A model generated the notes under the pieces. That model had not been told where the DNA came from, searched no databases, and saw nothing but the letters and a program-made list of their open reading frames with translations. A stretch of DNA of 64,000 nt from Hemerocallis citrina (taxonomy: Eukaryota > Streptophyta > Magnoliopsida > Asparagales > Asphodelaceae). The position numbers and the translations under genes were made by a program. Location of the stretch: the NCBI GenBank assembly GCA_017893485.1, contig CM030366.1, positions 53,648,568 to 53,712,567 on the forward strand. The letters are read 5' to 3'. This document shows positions 9,197 through 20,770 of this stretch, piece after piece (positions within the stretch are counted from its first letter, which is position 1; every line of letters begins with the position of its first letter).

Positions 9197-11276
9197 ATGT
9201 CGATACGGCGTTTTATTGGCAGACTCAAATCAAAAGGTGTATCTAGTTCTGAACAAGGAAATAGAGGCAAAGAACCTGAAGTAGATACCGGAGAAGTTGA
9301 TTTAAGCGATCCAACAATGTGGACACAGGTATTCGACAACGATTTTCATATATGTAAGAATGTTGCTGAAAATTCTTTTGGTGGGTTCTGTAAATTTAGA
9401 GGTAGTTGGAATGGTCCAATTAAAGCCTATAAAGTATGCTCTCGTATTCCCGTTGTAAAACAAATAATAGATAACACTGGTTGGCAAAGATTTTTCACAA
9501 TTGATACAGAAAAATCATCCCAGAAGATTACCGAAGCTTTGGTTGAGAGGTGGTGGGATACTACCCACACATTTCATTTCCCGTGCGGCGAGTTAGGATT
9601 TACCCCGTTAGATTGGGCAATGTTAACGGGAATATCCATTGGGATCGGCGATCAACCACCATGTTTGGATGAGGCATATCCATTTGAAATAGTACAATCC
9701 CGCTTCTTTCCAGAACTTACTGAAGACGATTGGAAGTCTCAGGGAATACGCTGTTCGTTCTTGAAGAAATATTTCCATAGCAGTGTGATTGAGCAAGCAA
9801 TAACAGACAACAATGTTGCAGCAAGAGTCGCAAGGGCTTTTTTTGTTTACTTCCTGGACGATTTTCTTTTCGCCAATGGTGCTTCTTTAATTAGGTGTGG
9901 ATGGCTTGCAGCTCTTGAAGATCTGACTAAGGTTGGGACATATGATTGGGGTGGTCAAGCCGTGGCACTCTTGTACATGTCCCTGGATGCTTGTTCCAGG
10001 CAGAAGGTTAAATCATTCAACGGTCCATGGCAAGTTTTACAGGTAATTTTTTTATTTACTGGAAATACTTGATTTATTATCTACATGGTCGATATTAATA
10101 CAACTATATATTTTCAGTACTGGGCGTATGAATACACACATTGTTGTGTTTCAATCACTGTAAATACGGGAAATGTTGCCAACGATGTGCAGGCTGCTGA
10201 TAAAAGGCCAAGAATAACACGCTGGAACAAATCTGAAATTGACACCTGCAGAACGGATCAAGTTAGATACAATGTATCTATAGCTAGGTACCAATTAGAG
10301 ATGAGAACTCCTGCATCAATTATATGGCAACCGTATTTAGGATCTTCCCATGAAGTTGAGAATGATATTACGTACGCTAATATCATGTCTCGTCATCGAG
10401 TGATTCTCCAGCATTGGAATCAGGTAATAGTTTATATTTGTCGCTACTTTCCAAGTTATTCATGTAATGTTCATTTTTTTTCTCCCATCTCTGTAGGGTG
10501 TATGGTATCTTGGTGATCGGTGTTACCGTCAATTGACTGGAATTATAGCAATACCAAGACAGCCACCAGTTGTTATGAAAAGAATACCTGCAAATGATAT
10601 CTGCCCACCGATTGACGCTACACAATTGGTCCAACCAGTAACCCAAAGAATATATGATAAGTATTGGTCCAAAGTATCAATAGGTCCTATAATGAAGAAA
10701 GTTTCACATGCAGCAAATATTGACTTCATCGGACCAGCTAGCGTTACTGATCCAACTGCACAGTTACCCTTCCCAGCTCCGCCATTTTGGGCACCTTCTG
10801 AGTACGTAACACAACCAATACAAGAGGAGCGAGTTGATTATGGAGATTGTATAGTGGAAATTCCACTATTTTCCGGGGGTACAGTTAGAAGAAGTTGTCC
10901 GCGAGAACCAGTTTATGTGGAACCGCGTGGGACCAAGTCTTATGTAAGTTTAGTTTCCAACGAATCAATATTTACCCCCATATACACACTTTTATTTACC
11001 ATATATAACTTTCAACAGGAGGAATTGTACCAGGAGAATGCTCTATTATCTAATACGGAAGCACAATTACGACGGCTCATTCTAACCGACATGGTATTAA
11101 GGTCGTCTATTCCAACACAAGTTGACAATCGTCGGAGATCAATATCGGGAGAACGGCCTTCGCATTCAGCTCGGGGAGGGAGGGGTTGGAATTATGACTA
11201 CAGTAATTATCATTTTGGATCATCTAACCCATCACAGGAATATGTCCCTGAAAGTGAAAATGAGTATAGTGAATAG
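9197..11276 (+). CDS. Plant mobile domain (PMD/MAIN-like) protein, four exons
   Basis: Exons are 9197-10042, 10118-10423, 10497-10943 and 11019-11276, giving 618 residues. All three introns (75, 73 and 75 nt) are GT-AG, phase 0, and the frame is open throughout. The start is the first ATG after an in-frame TAG. Residues 85-260 match the plant mobile domain (aminotransferase-like PMD), with WWDTTHTFHFPCGELGFTP, DWAMLTGISIGIG and YDWGGQAVALLYMSLD. The third exon is the WYLGDR..ITG..PR type PMD tail, and the C-terminus is low-complexity with RGGRGW. In known families the domain occurs in MAIN/MAIL nuclear proteins that act in silencing and genome stability, and also inside MULE and gypsy elements. 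Here it sits inside a PIF/Harbinger element, upstream of and co-oriented with the transposase. Its function in the element is unknown; an anti-silencing or accessory role is inference. Confidence 0.88.
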
Positions 11277-11491
11277 ATAAAGTTTGCCTGTAAATATTAA
11301 TTATGTTTTAAGAATTAATAGATTGTGGTGTTTAAGGAAACAGGTTACTAAAATAATAAGGGCATTTTAGAGAATTGGTATATTTGTCAATTGATGTGAC
11401 AAATGAATGATCACATCCTTTTACTATTTGGACTTTTTGTTTGTGTCCACTTTCTGTTTGAAGTCCAATTGGTGTTCACTAATTCTAATCC

Positions 11492-11499
11492 TATTTAAA
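11492..11499 (+). promoter_or_regulatory. Possible TATA box of the transposase gene
   Basis: TATTTAAA stands 65 bases before the transposase ATG, a usual plant spacing. A short A-rich leader (AAAAAAACAACCCAAACATT) follows. Confidence 0.5.
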
Positions 11500-11564
11500 C
11501 CCATCGTCCCCCTTTCAGAATGAGAAACCAGTAGATAAAAAAACAACCCAAACATTCTAACGAA

Positions 11565-12851
11565 ATGGCTTCTTCAAGTAACGCTATGGATTCATCGTCA
11601 TCCGACGAAGAGAATGACATGATAGCGAGGGTTATTAATCAACGCATGACTGTGTTAACGTTAGCTGTTCAGGAAAATCGTGATACACAACACCGCCGCT
11701 ATATTCGTCGGGAAAGAGAAGATGGTGATAGACGGCTTCACAGGGATTATTTTGCCAATAATCCTATCTACGGCGATAGTCTATTTCGGCGTCGCTTCCG
11801 TATGCGCTGGGATTTATTTTGCCGAATCCTCCAAGCAACTGTAAGTTTTGACACTTATTTTCTTAAGCGGCAAGATGCGACAAAAACATTTGGCTTATCA
11901 CCGCATCAAAAAATTACTGCCGCAATTCGTTGTTTAGCATATGGATCATCAACCGATGCAATCGACGAGTATGTACGTATTGGCGAAACAACGGTATTGA
12001 AGACATTGCGCCGCTTTTGTGTGGCAATTGTTAATGTATTTGGTCCAGAATACATGAGACATCCAACGGTTAATGATGTTCAAAGATTGCTGGCAGAAAA
12101 TTCAGCGAGGGGATTTCCCGGAATGTTAGGAAGTATTGACTGCATGCATTGGCAATGGAAAAATTATCCGGCAGCCTGGCATGGTCAATACACGGGCCAC
12201 GTACGTGAACCCACTATTGTGCTTGAAGCTATTGCATCCTACGATCTATGGTTTTGGCATTCTTTTTTTGGAATGCCGGGGTGCAATAACGATCTGAACG
12301 TCCTTAACCGTTCTCCACTGTTCAACAACGTCCTCGATGGTTGTGCACCACCTGCTGAATTTGTAATAAACAATCACGCATACAATATGGGGTACTATTT
12401 AGCTGATGGTATATACCCTCCATTGGCGACTATAGTTAAGACTTACTCAGCCCCAGATACACCAAAAAAGAAAAAATTTGCACAGATGCAAGAGGCTGCA
12501 CGAAAGGATGTTGAGCGCGCCTTCGGGGTTTTACAAGCACGATTTGCTATAGTGAAAGGACCAGCTAGACTATGGGATGCAGACAGCCTATCATACATCA
12601 TGAAAACGTGTATCATATTACACAATATGATTGTTGAAGATGAAAGGGAAGCAGGGATCAGTGACTATGTGTACGATCATGATTCCAACTCGTCATTTGT
12701 CGTACCTGACAGGTCTGACCCAACTGAGCGTGCAGCACGAACGGCACGCACTGTGCAGCTTCATGATAGACAAATCCATCATAGACTGCGTCTTGATTTA
12801 GTTGAGCACATTTGGAACGCATATGGGGAAGATGAAGAGGCTGAAGATTAA
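11565..12851 (+). CDS. PIF/Harbinger DDE transposase (HARBI1-like nuclease), 428 residues
   Basis: A single open exon. The N-terminus is acidic then basic. Residues 111-151 (LSPHQKITAAIRCLAYG..) look like the helix-turn-helix region usual before the nuclease. The DDE_Tnp_4 core has D192 in GSIDCMHW, D243 in GCNNDLNVLNRSPLF and E317 in ARKDVERAFGVLQARF, with the family motif CIILHNMIVEDE after it. All catalytic residues are present and the length is normal, so the enzyme may be functional. It would cut at TTA target sites together with the Myb-like partner encoded convergently downstream. The start is the first ATG after the TATA-like site. Confidence 0.95.
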   Translation: MASSSNAMDSSSSDEENDMIARVINQRMTVLTLAVQENRDTQHRRYIRREREDGDRRLHRDYFANNPIYGDSLFRRRFRMRWDLFCRILQATVSFDTYFLKRQDATKTFGLSPHQKITAAIRCLAYGSSTDAIDEYVRIGETTVLKTLRRFCVAIVNVFGPEYMRHPTVNDVQRLLAENSARGFPGMLGSIDCMHWQWKNYPAAWHGQYTGHVREPTIVLEAIASYDLWFWHSFFGMPGCNNDLNVLNRSPLFNNVLDGCAPPAEFVINNHAYNMGYYLADGIYPPLATIVKTYSAPDTPKKKKFAQMQEAARKDVERAFGVLQARFAIVKGPARLWDADSLSYIMKTCIILHNMIVEDEREAGISDYVYDHDSNSSFVVPDRSDPTERAARTARTVQLHDRQIHHRLRLDLVEHIWNAYGEDEEAED

Positions 12852-13182
12852 GTGAAGATGTACTGGAAAGCAATGGATTACACTGTGTTTGTGCCATATA
12901 TGTTATTTTTCATTAATGTTCCTTCCTTCTTTTTCTAATGTAATGTTTTTTAAATTACAGTAATGAATAAAATACTATTTCCATCCCGGAGAAGATTGTT
13001 TAATTAGGTTTGAAATTGAATGGATTTCCTTCGTATCACAAGAAATAATTACATAACAACTTTAATGTTAAACAATTTTACATTAATCTCATCTAAGAAC
13101 AGGAATAATAAGCATAAAAACAACATACGAACAACAATAAAAAAAAATTATTATATTTTAGTAGATGGAATTTAATACATCT

Positions 13183-14095
13183 TCAACCCGGATGATAGCC
13201 CCTTTTTTGAGCAATTTCATGTTGTCGACTAAGAAAATAATAACGCTGATGTTCAGGTAAGCTACTTAGATCCATAGCCATTATACGATCTTCTTCACTT
13301 GACACTCTGAAATCAAAATCTCTTTGTTTCAGTTCAAGCCTGTCTTTCTGATTGCTCATATAAAAATTGTTGAAATTACGCGTTTCTTCCACCATCGCGG
13401 AAACGTCACTGGCTTCAACAGTGCGCTTCCCTTTTTTCTTTGCTTCTTTCCTGCCGGGTGGTCGCGATAGTGGCGAGGGCGCATTTAAATCAATCGATAT
13501 ATCTGAGTCCCACTGAACGGATGTGGGGGAAGGTGTTGAACAACCACCATCGGCATATTGACTATTCGGAACATTCTCGAAAACTTGTGTAGTACATACA
13601 GAAAATTTGGGTTGATCTTTCAAAATTTCGTAGCACTCTTCAAATTTGAAGGGCTTTCCGGCCGATTGCATATATTCTAATCTTGCATCACGTACCTATC
13701 ATAGTTTAATAATTGGTAACAAAAAATACGTTATCAAAATTTAAATTAGAAAAAAATAACACAATCATTGCAATAAAATACAATCCTACAAAACAAACCT
13801 TATCGGCGTTCGTCGTACCACTTGCCGCTCTATTTGTCACACTGCTCAACTTTGCAATGTACAGTGATACTTCCTTGGCCATAGTGGAAAATCTACTAGA
13901 AAGAGAGCCCGCCGTTCGATCTGTTGTACACCCCGACAGATTCTCAAATGTGAGATATATCCTATTCCAAAATTGGTTGCCAGTTTGATCGCTACCGATC
14001 AACGGATCTTGGGTTATAGCAACCCAACTTTGTGCCAAAAGAATATCCTCATACACGGTATATGCTCGGCCTCTAATTGGACGGGGATTAGCCAT
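13183..14095 (-). CDS. Myb/SANT-like PIF/Harbinger ORF1 partner protein, two exons
   Basis: Exon 1 is 14095-13799 and exon 2 is 13695-13183. The 103 nt intron is GT-AG and phase 0, giving 269 residues. Residues 10-50 (YTVYEDILLAQSW..GNQFWNRIYLTF) are the trihelix/Myb-like DNA-binding fold typical of ORF1. The middle has a basic patch (GRKEAKKKGKR, a possible nuclear signal). The C-terminal half (LELKQRDFDFRVSSEEDRIM..LPEHQRYYFLSRQHEI) matches the NAM-associated type tail. In PIF/Harbinger and mPing/Pong systems ORF1 binds DNA and is needed with the transposase. No break is seen. Confidence 0.9.
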
Positions 14096-14189
14096 AAAAT
14101 GAACTGAAAATAAATTTGAAAACGACCGTGAGATAGGAAGAAATTATACTGAAAAATTAAACAAAATTATAAACTGTTTTGAATACCTC

Positions 14190-14355
14190 AGTTGATTATG
14201 AACAGAGAGAGAGGAACACCTCGTTGATAATGAGCAGAGAGACAGGAACACCTGGTTGATAATGAACAGAGAGAGAGAGGAATTGAGCTAGCACAGAGCA
14301 GGAGGATATGTAGAGAAGTGAAGGCTGTCTTCCTTTCTCACTATCGATTATATAA
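14190..14355 (-). promoter_or_regulatory. Leader repeats and TATA box of the Myb-like ORF
   Basis: TATATAA at 14349-14355 reads TTATATA on the minus strand, about 250 bases before the ATG at 14095. Between them, three copies of a GTTGAT(A)ATGA(A/G)CAGAGAGA(G/C)AGGAACACCT unit (14192-14280) make up the leader. This is a plausible minus-strand promoter. Confidence 0.45.
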
Positions 14356-14885
14356 GAAATTTTTTTCTAACCGTTGGCTCAGAAAAAAATAGCCGTTGAA
14401 AGATGCGATTCTGATTTTTTTCTAGCCGTTGAAAAGGAAAAAAATGGCAAAGAGAGACCGGATTCAATAGGGAAGGGTAAGTTGGTAATTGTGAATCGGT
14501 AAACAAAAAAAAAAAAATTACAGCGGACGGTAGTTTAACTACCGTCCTTCACAATTCTCAAATTCCCATTCATTTAGCACATGGTTTATAATACACCATC
14601 TCTCATTTTTATTTTTATTTTTAATTTTTTTTTATCCGAAAGCTTCTTAATCATTGGGAACAGTGTTTTTGGTACGAGACGGACCATTATTAGCCGTTAT
14701 TTAGATCGGACGGAGTATTTTCTTCCGTTAGCTATATTTTCCATTTCGCCATATCTCCGGCTATATTTGGCAGCGCACTGTTCATCGTCAACCCAAATTT
14801 TGGGTATTTGGACGACGACTGCAGTACGTTTTTTTCCAAATTTTCCATATTTTGGGTATTTAGCCCACGACTGTGGATGCTCTTA

Positions 14886-15499
14886 TGGGAATGCTACTTC
14901 GAGAAATTTAAGGAGAAACTAGTACGGATGTCAAAAAGTGAAGATTGTTATTTCCATCAGGGAAGCCAAGAATAGGTTTCTTGGTTTATACAATCCTATG
15001 GTTTATTTTTTTTATAAAAAAGATTGAAAGTATTTCCATTAATGAGATTCAGTAACATTCAGTTTGTTCTCAACTATTCTGATTCCAGCCAACGGAGGGT
15101 ATGCCACTCAAGAACATGTAGAATGGAAGCGAAAGAGATTCTCGTAAGCGTCGACCTGAGAAAATGGAAGCCCACATAAAGATACGTAGAAAGATATTTA
15201 AAGTAATGTGCACCACCGTGAGTCAATAGATAATCTAATTCTGAGAGAAAAACATAGAACTATTAATAAAATGGTTAGCTAACACATTAATCCGAATGAT
15301 AGAAACGGACGATCATTGTGGTCGCCTGTATCGAAGCTCCAGAAACAAACCAACTACGTTCCTTCGGGCGCCTCTATTTCATGAGCAGTAGAGAAAATGT
15401 CAAAGTAAAAGAAACAACAATCTCAGTGCATCTTCTATGATTAAAAAAAGTGTTCGATTTACTTTTAAGATTAAATGAAAAGTGTGCAGTCCAACTCTC
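14886..15499. other. Right flank of the PIF/Harbinger element
   Basis: Low-to-moderate complexity DNA without recognisable coding, RNA or repeat features. Confidence 0.5.
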
Positions 15500-16038
15500 T
15501 GTAACACACCCAAACACGACTTCGAGACCCGACCTAAACTCCTATCACCTTCTATGTTTCAAACTACAGCAAACACCCCACCTTCTTCCCCACTTTCCCT
15601 TGAATTTCAGCCCATTTCTCCCTTTTGTTTAGCCCTCAATTTTTAGCTTTTCACCTCCCCTTCCCTAATTTTTAGGTTCACTTCAACCGCTTCACATCCC
15701 CTCATTCAATCAGCCAACTCCCTTCTCCTCTGGCTATAAAAAAACCCCTCAGGCCAGCCTCATTCCCACACATTTGCAGCACTACTTTCAACCAGAGAGT
15801 TTGAGAGAGAGAGAGCCAATTGGATTTAGGATAGCTTGAGCTTTTGGAGTTGAGTTTTCTTAAGGTAAACTTAGAAATCCTATTCTATTTCATGGGTTAT
15901 AGATTATTAGCATATGCAATGATAGTAATAGTGTATGCTATATTGTGATCATGGTTAAGTTTATCGAGCTTGGTATTAGAGCTTTTTGTTGGAGCATAGA
16001 AGCAATCGAACTTGGAAGCGATGAGAGGTGGGTGATAA
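15500..16038 (+). promoter_or_regulatory. Promoter-like segment, probably the start of an older gypsy LTR
   Basis: TGTAACACACCC at 15500 resembles the TG start of plant gypsy LTRs. A TATA box (CTATAAAAAAACCCC, about 15736) and a CT/GA-rich leader follow, and AAG|GTAAAC at 15861-15866 looks like a splice donor. Downstream DNA is filled with nested LTRs. It could instead be the promoter of a host gene whose first intron was invaded. No coding exon is found in the window to decide. Confidence 0.4.
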
Positions 16039-19000
16039 TGTAGCGCCCCGAATTTCCAATATAATATTTTAGAAATACGTGACATAATTCTCAGCATCAA
16101 CTTTAATGTAATATTAAATACAGTCCAAAAACACAGATAATTTTTATTTCAACTTTTATTACAATAATCTTTACAAATACAGCGGAATACAAAACACCTT
16201 GAATTACAAACTTTCTTTTTACAATACTTCTTTTACAAAATTTACACAAAAGCTCTATTACATCAATTTATCTCAAGCATTCAAACCCCAGGCTCTAAGC
16301 AACAACAACCTGTAAAATATGAGGCTAGAGATAATTCCTAACCCCCAAAACTAAAGGGGTCAGCCATAAAGGTGTGAGTGACATCAAAATAAAATAATAT
16401 AATTAAATCATAAAACATAGAGTCATCCACAACATATATCATCAGCAAGAATAAAGGAATGAGAAATAACAAATAAGTAAAACATGAAAACATCAAGGAA
16501 TATAAGATAGTAGATAGTAATACATGAAAACATCAAGTGAATCTAGACTAAGTGTCAAGTGTAGAAAAACAGGAAAACACAAGCATAAAATCAAGTCAAG
16601 AAAATACATTTCTATATGCTGACTCTCTAATGCGTACTTGTCGGATTCTATGCATTCCATAGTATATAGGTCCGGTGCAAGCCCTTAACGATCTCCACTT
16701 TATAAGGATAACCCCTCGTTATGTAACTAATCCTACTACGGTGATGGAAAACAAGATCCAGAATACTCCGCAAATAGGCACCATAGCCCTCGACGCGCAA
16801 GCATCATGTAAGATTGCTCAAAAACAACCGGAGAATCATCTCCCAAACCCGTGTACCCGACGAATAGACTAGCAAGGCCCTCGACGTGCAGATACACCAG
16901 GTACATTCCGTGAATAGGCCTGCCGACCCTCGATACGCGAATGCATTCCTGCATGCTCCATGAATAGGCCTGCAGACCCTCAACACGCGAACACACAAAT
17001 GTCCTCTCGGGACATAACAACAAACAGTCCTGGAATGCATCCGTTGGACTAACAAAACCATGAGCCTATACTTACGTTTTTCAAGTTCCACCACATCCCC
17101 ACTAGTGCCTATCCTTAAGTTGATTATTATTAAACCACAAAAATCCCCATCTCTAGAGTTAGTGCATCCTGCCGGACTTAAATACTCAACATCAACCAAA
17201 CCAAGACCCCCCAGGTCTAACTCAACAATCTCAACTTGCCGGTTCACAGGACTCCCACTCAACTCCTAGAGATCTCAACAAGACAAAAAATTCACAAATC
17301 TATCGTCAAAACGATCATAGGGAGAAACCTCTCTAATCAACAAAACTCAAATCTTTATAAAATTCCAGAATCCAAATCCAACAATAAAATATCTTGAAAA
17401 CATATGTTCTATAGAAACAATAATATTTAGAATATTAAGTTATAGATCCGAAAACTTTTAAAGAATCAATCTTTAGAGAACATCAGAATAACTCAAGAAA
17501 GCATCAGTAACAGTCGACTGTAAAAAGTCATCAGTCGACTGTCCAGAGCGAAAAATCCAACATTTCGAGAAAATACCAAAACAGAGCAGAGACAGTCGAC
17601 TGGAGAAATGGTTCAGTCGACTGTTCCGCACGAGATTTCAAGGAAAATGAGAAAACACAGCAGCCAGGTAGCGACGGTCGACTGTCAAAACATACCAGTC
17701 GACTACCTCACCTACAGACTGCAATTTGGGATGTGCATAATTCAACCGATACGAAGATTTACCTTACAAAAACGAAATCTATAAAAAGTATATTTCTGAT
17801 ATGATCAAATACAACTTATAGAATATACAAGGATCCATAAAAACCAATCAAAAACCACTTGAATTGATAAAATAACTTTTTGATGAACTTCTTCAAAATA
17901 AAAACAGGAACGTGTGCATATATCAAATTAGAGTTTTTAAGAATCAATCATATATCAAAATAACTTGTTTTACATTCCAAACATATCAATACCAAAAATT
18001 AGCTGAGATATAGTCAAATCCTTCGAAACACATAAAACTCTATTTCTTCAAAAATACTATATTTATGAAAACGTTCGTGCATGTTCGTGCACCAAAGAAA
18101 ACTTCACCAATCCATAAACTAAAATAACAAAATATTTAAATATCAAACTTAGTATTTGAGTAAATCCAAATTCAAGTGAAATCTTTCACAAAATCACAAA
18201 TCCCCAAATTTAATTTAAAATGTATAAATCCTCAAATTTAGTCATCACAACTCAAATTCTCACGACATGGTCTTATAATCCATTACTCATTCTCAAAATT
18301 TCTCAAACTCAAACTCAACTATTCTCAATAGTTGATCCATAAGCAAAATTTATCATTTACATGGCCAAGTTGCATTCATCTAACTCACCAATAGTCCAAA
18401 AATCTCTTCTTTAATCAATTAATGCATAACATCCATCATACTCAATCAAATCAGCAATAAATCCAAAAGAAATAGCCTACTCAAAATTTATATTAGGTTT
18501 TCCAATAATCTAAAATCATCCACATGCCATTCTACTCACAAATAACTAGGGTTCTTCTCAAAGATCCAATTTTATCATTCATCCAACATACATATTCATA
18601 CCAAACCCTAGCATGCTTTCTAATAGATGAAACACCACATACCGCATACATAAAATAAAATAACAAAACAATTTACATCACTCACCTCGATGGAGAGATC
18701 AAACGAATGTAACAAAGCAAGATGAAGAATCCCTCCTTGCAAAGAATCCAAGATCCCCTCTTTGAATCTCCAAGAAAATAGAAAATAATAAAACCTTGTG
18801 TTGTATAGCGAAAGACGGCCGGAATTAGAAGAATTAGGGTTTTGAACATATTTGCAAAATAATCCTTTTAAAATATAACTTTACATAAATAGATCCATAT
18901 ACTTGGAAACTTGATAAAACCAATTAAATTGAGATTTAAAAACAAAATAAACCATTCATTTCCAGCCGGCACTGATTAAAAAGTCCAGAAAAATAATTTT

Positions 19001-19295
19001 GCACTTTCATCCCTCAAAATGACAATTTTGTAAAAAGACCCTTCTTTTTGTAATATTTGCAAATAGGTCCAATAAATATCAGAAAAATCTAGAAAAATCA
19101 CAAATAATCTCAAATAATAAATAATGATTTTCCAAAAAATAAATTTTGGCTTTTGAACTCTTCAAAAAAATATTTGCACGTGTTTTGCACGTGTAAGAAG
19201 ATAAATTTTCAGAAAAATATTTATTAAATTCCAAAAATCATTTTAATTTATTTTTAGTTCTCAAAAATAGTATTTTAAAAATACGGGGTACTACA
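16039..19295 (-). mobile_element. Solo LTR (3.26 kb) of a plant gypsy family
   Basis: The ends are TGTAGCGCCCCG and CGGGGTACTACA, flanked by an exact 5 bp duplication GATAA (16034-16038, 19296-19300). There is no internal LTR pair, so it is a solo LTR. It shares the segment GGATTCTATGCAT(T/C)CCATA and its surroundings (16640-16680) with the LTR at 32874-36930. The minus orientation is inferred from that relative. GAG|GTGAGTG on the minus strand near 18685 is a possible leader splice donor. It is non-coding. Confidence 0.85.
17511..17705. repeat. Cluster of the palindrome CAGTCGACTG
   Basis: Four exact copies (17511-17520, 17532-17541, 17593-17602, 17614-17623) and two variants (about 17675 and 17696) fall within 195 bases inside the solo LTR. 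Confidence 0.85.
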
Positions 19296-19300
19296 GATAA

Positions 19301-19514
19301 CCTCTTTGAACTTTATTAATTTGTTATGATTGCATGCTTTGAAAGTGTGATGGACTGCTTGAAGTTATTAGATGTATGAGTAAATGAACTGAAAATACTT
19401 TTAAATGGCAATTATATGTTTGAAATAGATATCGATGTAGTAATAGGAAATTTTAGAACATATATTATGTAGTATGTATATTCTATGTTTCAGGTTAAGA
19501 ATCAAACAATATGA
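19301..19514. other. Remnant of the DNA between nested LTR elements
   Basis: Short AT-rich stretch between the target duplication of the solo LTR and the next element. It probably belongs to the same older sequence as 15500-16038, 32811-32868 and 36936-36981. No coding signal. Confidence 0.4.
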
Positions 19515-20099
19515 TAAAGTGACACGCCTCGCTTCCCAAAAAAGAGATACGGAATACGGATACGTGACTAAGTCCAGCAAATAATTTTCATCATCCATAA
19601 GCTGTCAGGATATTTAGAACATTTCACAGGAATAAACAAGAGTAAGCAAGGACAAATCAACCACGCATGCATGAATGAATCAATATACCAACAGAATTTA
19701 CTTGAAACAAAATGTAATAAATCTCAAATAAACCAGATCTGGAAACAAGCCATAAATTTTGGGTCATAATTCCCAATACAAAATAATCTAAGTAGCAGAT
19801 ACATTTATTCAAGAATAGCAGAAAAATAATTATAGCAAGAACTCCAGCAACTAAAATCTTTAATCACCTACTCCATCGGCAACTGATCACCAAAATCTGC
19901 AATTTTAATAAATAGCAAGGAAAGGAAAAAGAAATAAAACTCCCGTCAATGCAAGTTACGGGCCTGCTTATAGTGCAGACAAAAAGTACAGAAAAAATAA
20001 ATAAATATAGAGTAACAGCGGAACCAAGTATAGCATGGAATAGACATGATAGCAAGATAGAATGACTTGCATGAAACAAGAACAAAATCAAGTAATGTG

Positions 20100-20770
20100 A
20101 TGAGATAACAGATGTATGTGACATGTGACAGGTGACAGGTATCATGCAAGCAGGTATACATGTAATAGGTGTCAAGTAGCATGCAAGCAGGTGAACAGGG
20201 AAACAGGTAGCATGTACAGATAATCATGTAACAGGTGTCATGTAACAGGTACCATATTATGTCAAGTATTGTATTTAATTCTATCTAGGTAGCACTTCAT
20301 GCATCCCAGACTTTTACCACATGGTTGCTACATACATGCAAATTACGTTTAGACCTAGTGGTGAATTTCTATAGGGACCGTGTACTCAGGCATCATGTAC
20401 AGGTAACAGGCTCGAATCACGTAGTCGTGAAGTTGCGGCATCAGATAATCAGAACAGACATGAATCATGTAGTCATGAAACATGGCATCAGATAGTAATA
20501 ACAGGTATGAATCATGTCATCATGAAATCATGGTCTTAGATAGTAATAATAGGCATGAAATCATGTAATCATAAAATCATGGCATCAGATAATAATAACA
20601 TGCATGAAATCATGGCATCTTATAGTAATAACAAGCATTAATTATGTAATCATGAATCACGGCATCAAGTAATAACAAGTATGAATCATGTAATCATTAA
20701 ATCATGGCATCATATAATAATAACAAGCATGAATCATGTAATCATGAAATCATGGCATCAAGTAATGGGA
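20100..20770 (-). repeat. Minisatellites inside the LTR
   Basis: 20100-20260 repeats units of the CAGGTGTCATGTAACAGGTA type. 20400-20770 repeats a 40-47 bp unit with GAATCATGTAATCATGAAAT followed by CATGGCATCA and TAATAACA. The other LTR copy has the same at 25380-25540 and 25690-25980, with different copy number. ORFs over these arrays are spurious. Confidence 0.85.

Larger units (their letters stand above)
7985..14882. mobile_element. Complete PIF/Harbinger transposon with an extra PMD gene (6.9 kb)
   Basis: The termini GAGCATCCACAGTCGT are inverted at the two ends. Similarity continues for about 80 bp, with CTGCAGTCGT at the inner edge of both. The 3 bp target duplication TTA flanks it (7982-7984 and 14883-14885), as is standard for PIF/Harbinger. 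It carries three coding units: PMD (+, 9197-11276), transposase (+, 11565-12851) and Myb/SANT-like ORF (-, 14095-13183). The last two converge tail to tail, the common PIF arrangement. All three frames are open, so the copy may be young and possibly active. Confidence 0.93.

Noticed and set aside
9027..9284. 85-codon ORF overlapping the start of the PMD gene
   Set aside because: Different frame from the PMD exon, no known domain, and the PMD frame is clearly the real one.
20400..20770. Regular direct repeats resembling a CRISPR array
   Set aside because: Units are contiguous, degenerate, lack unique spacers and lie inside a plant LTR.
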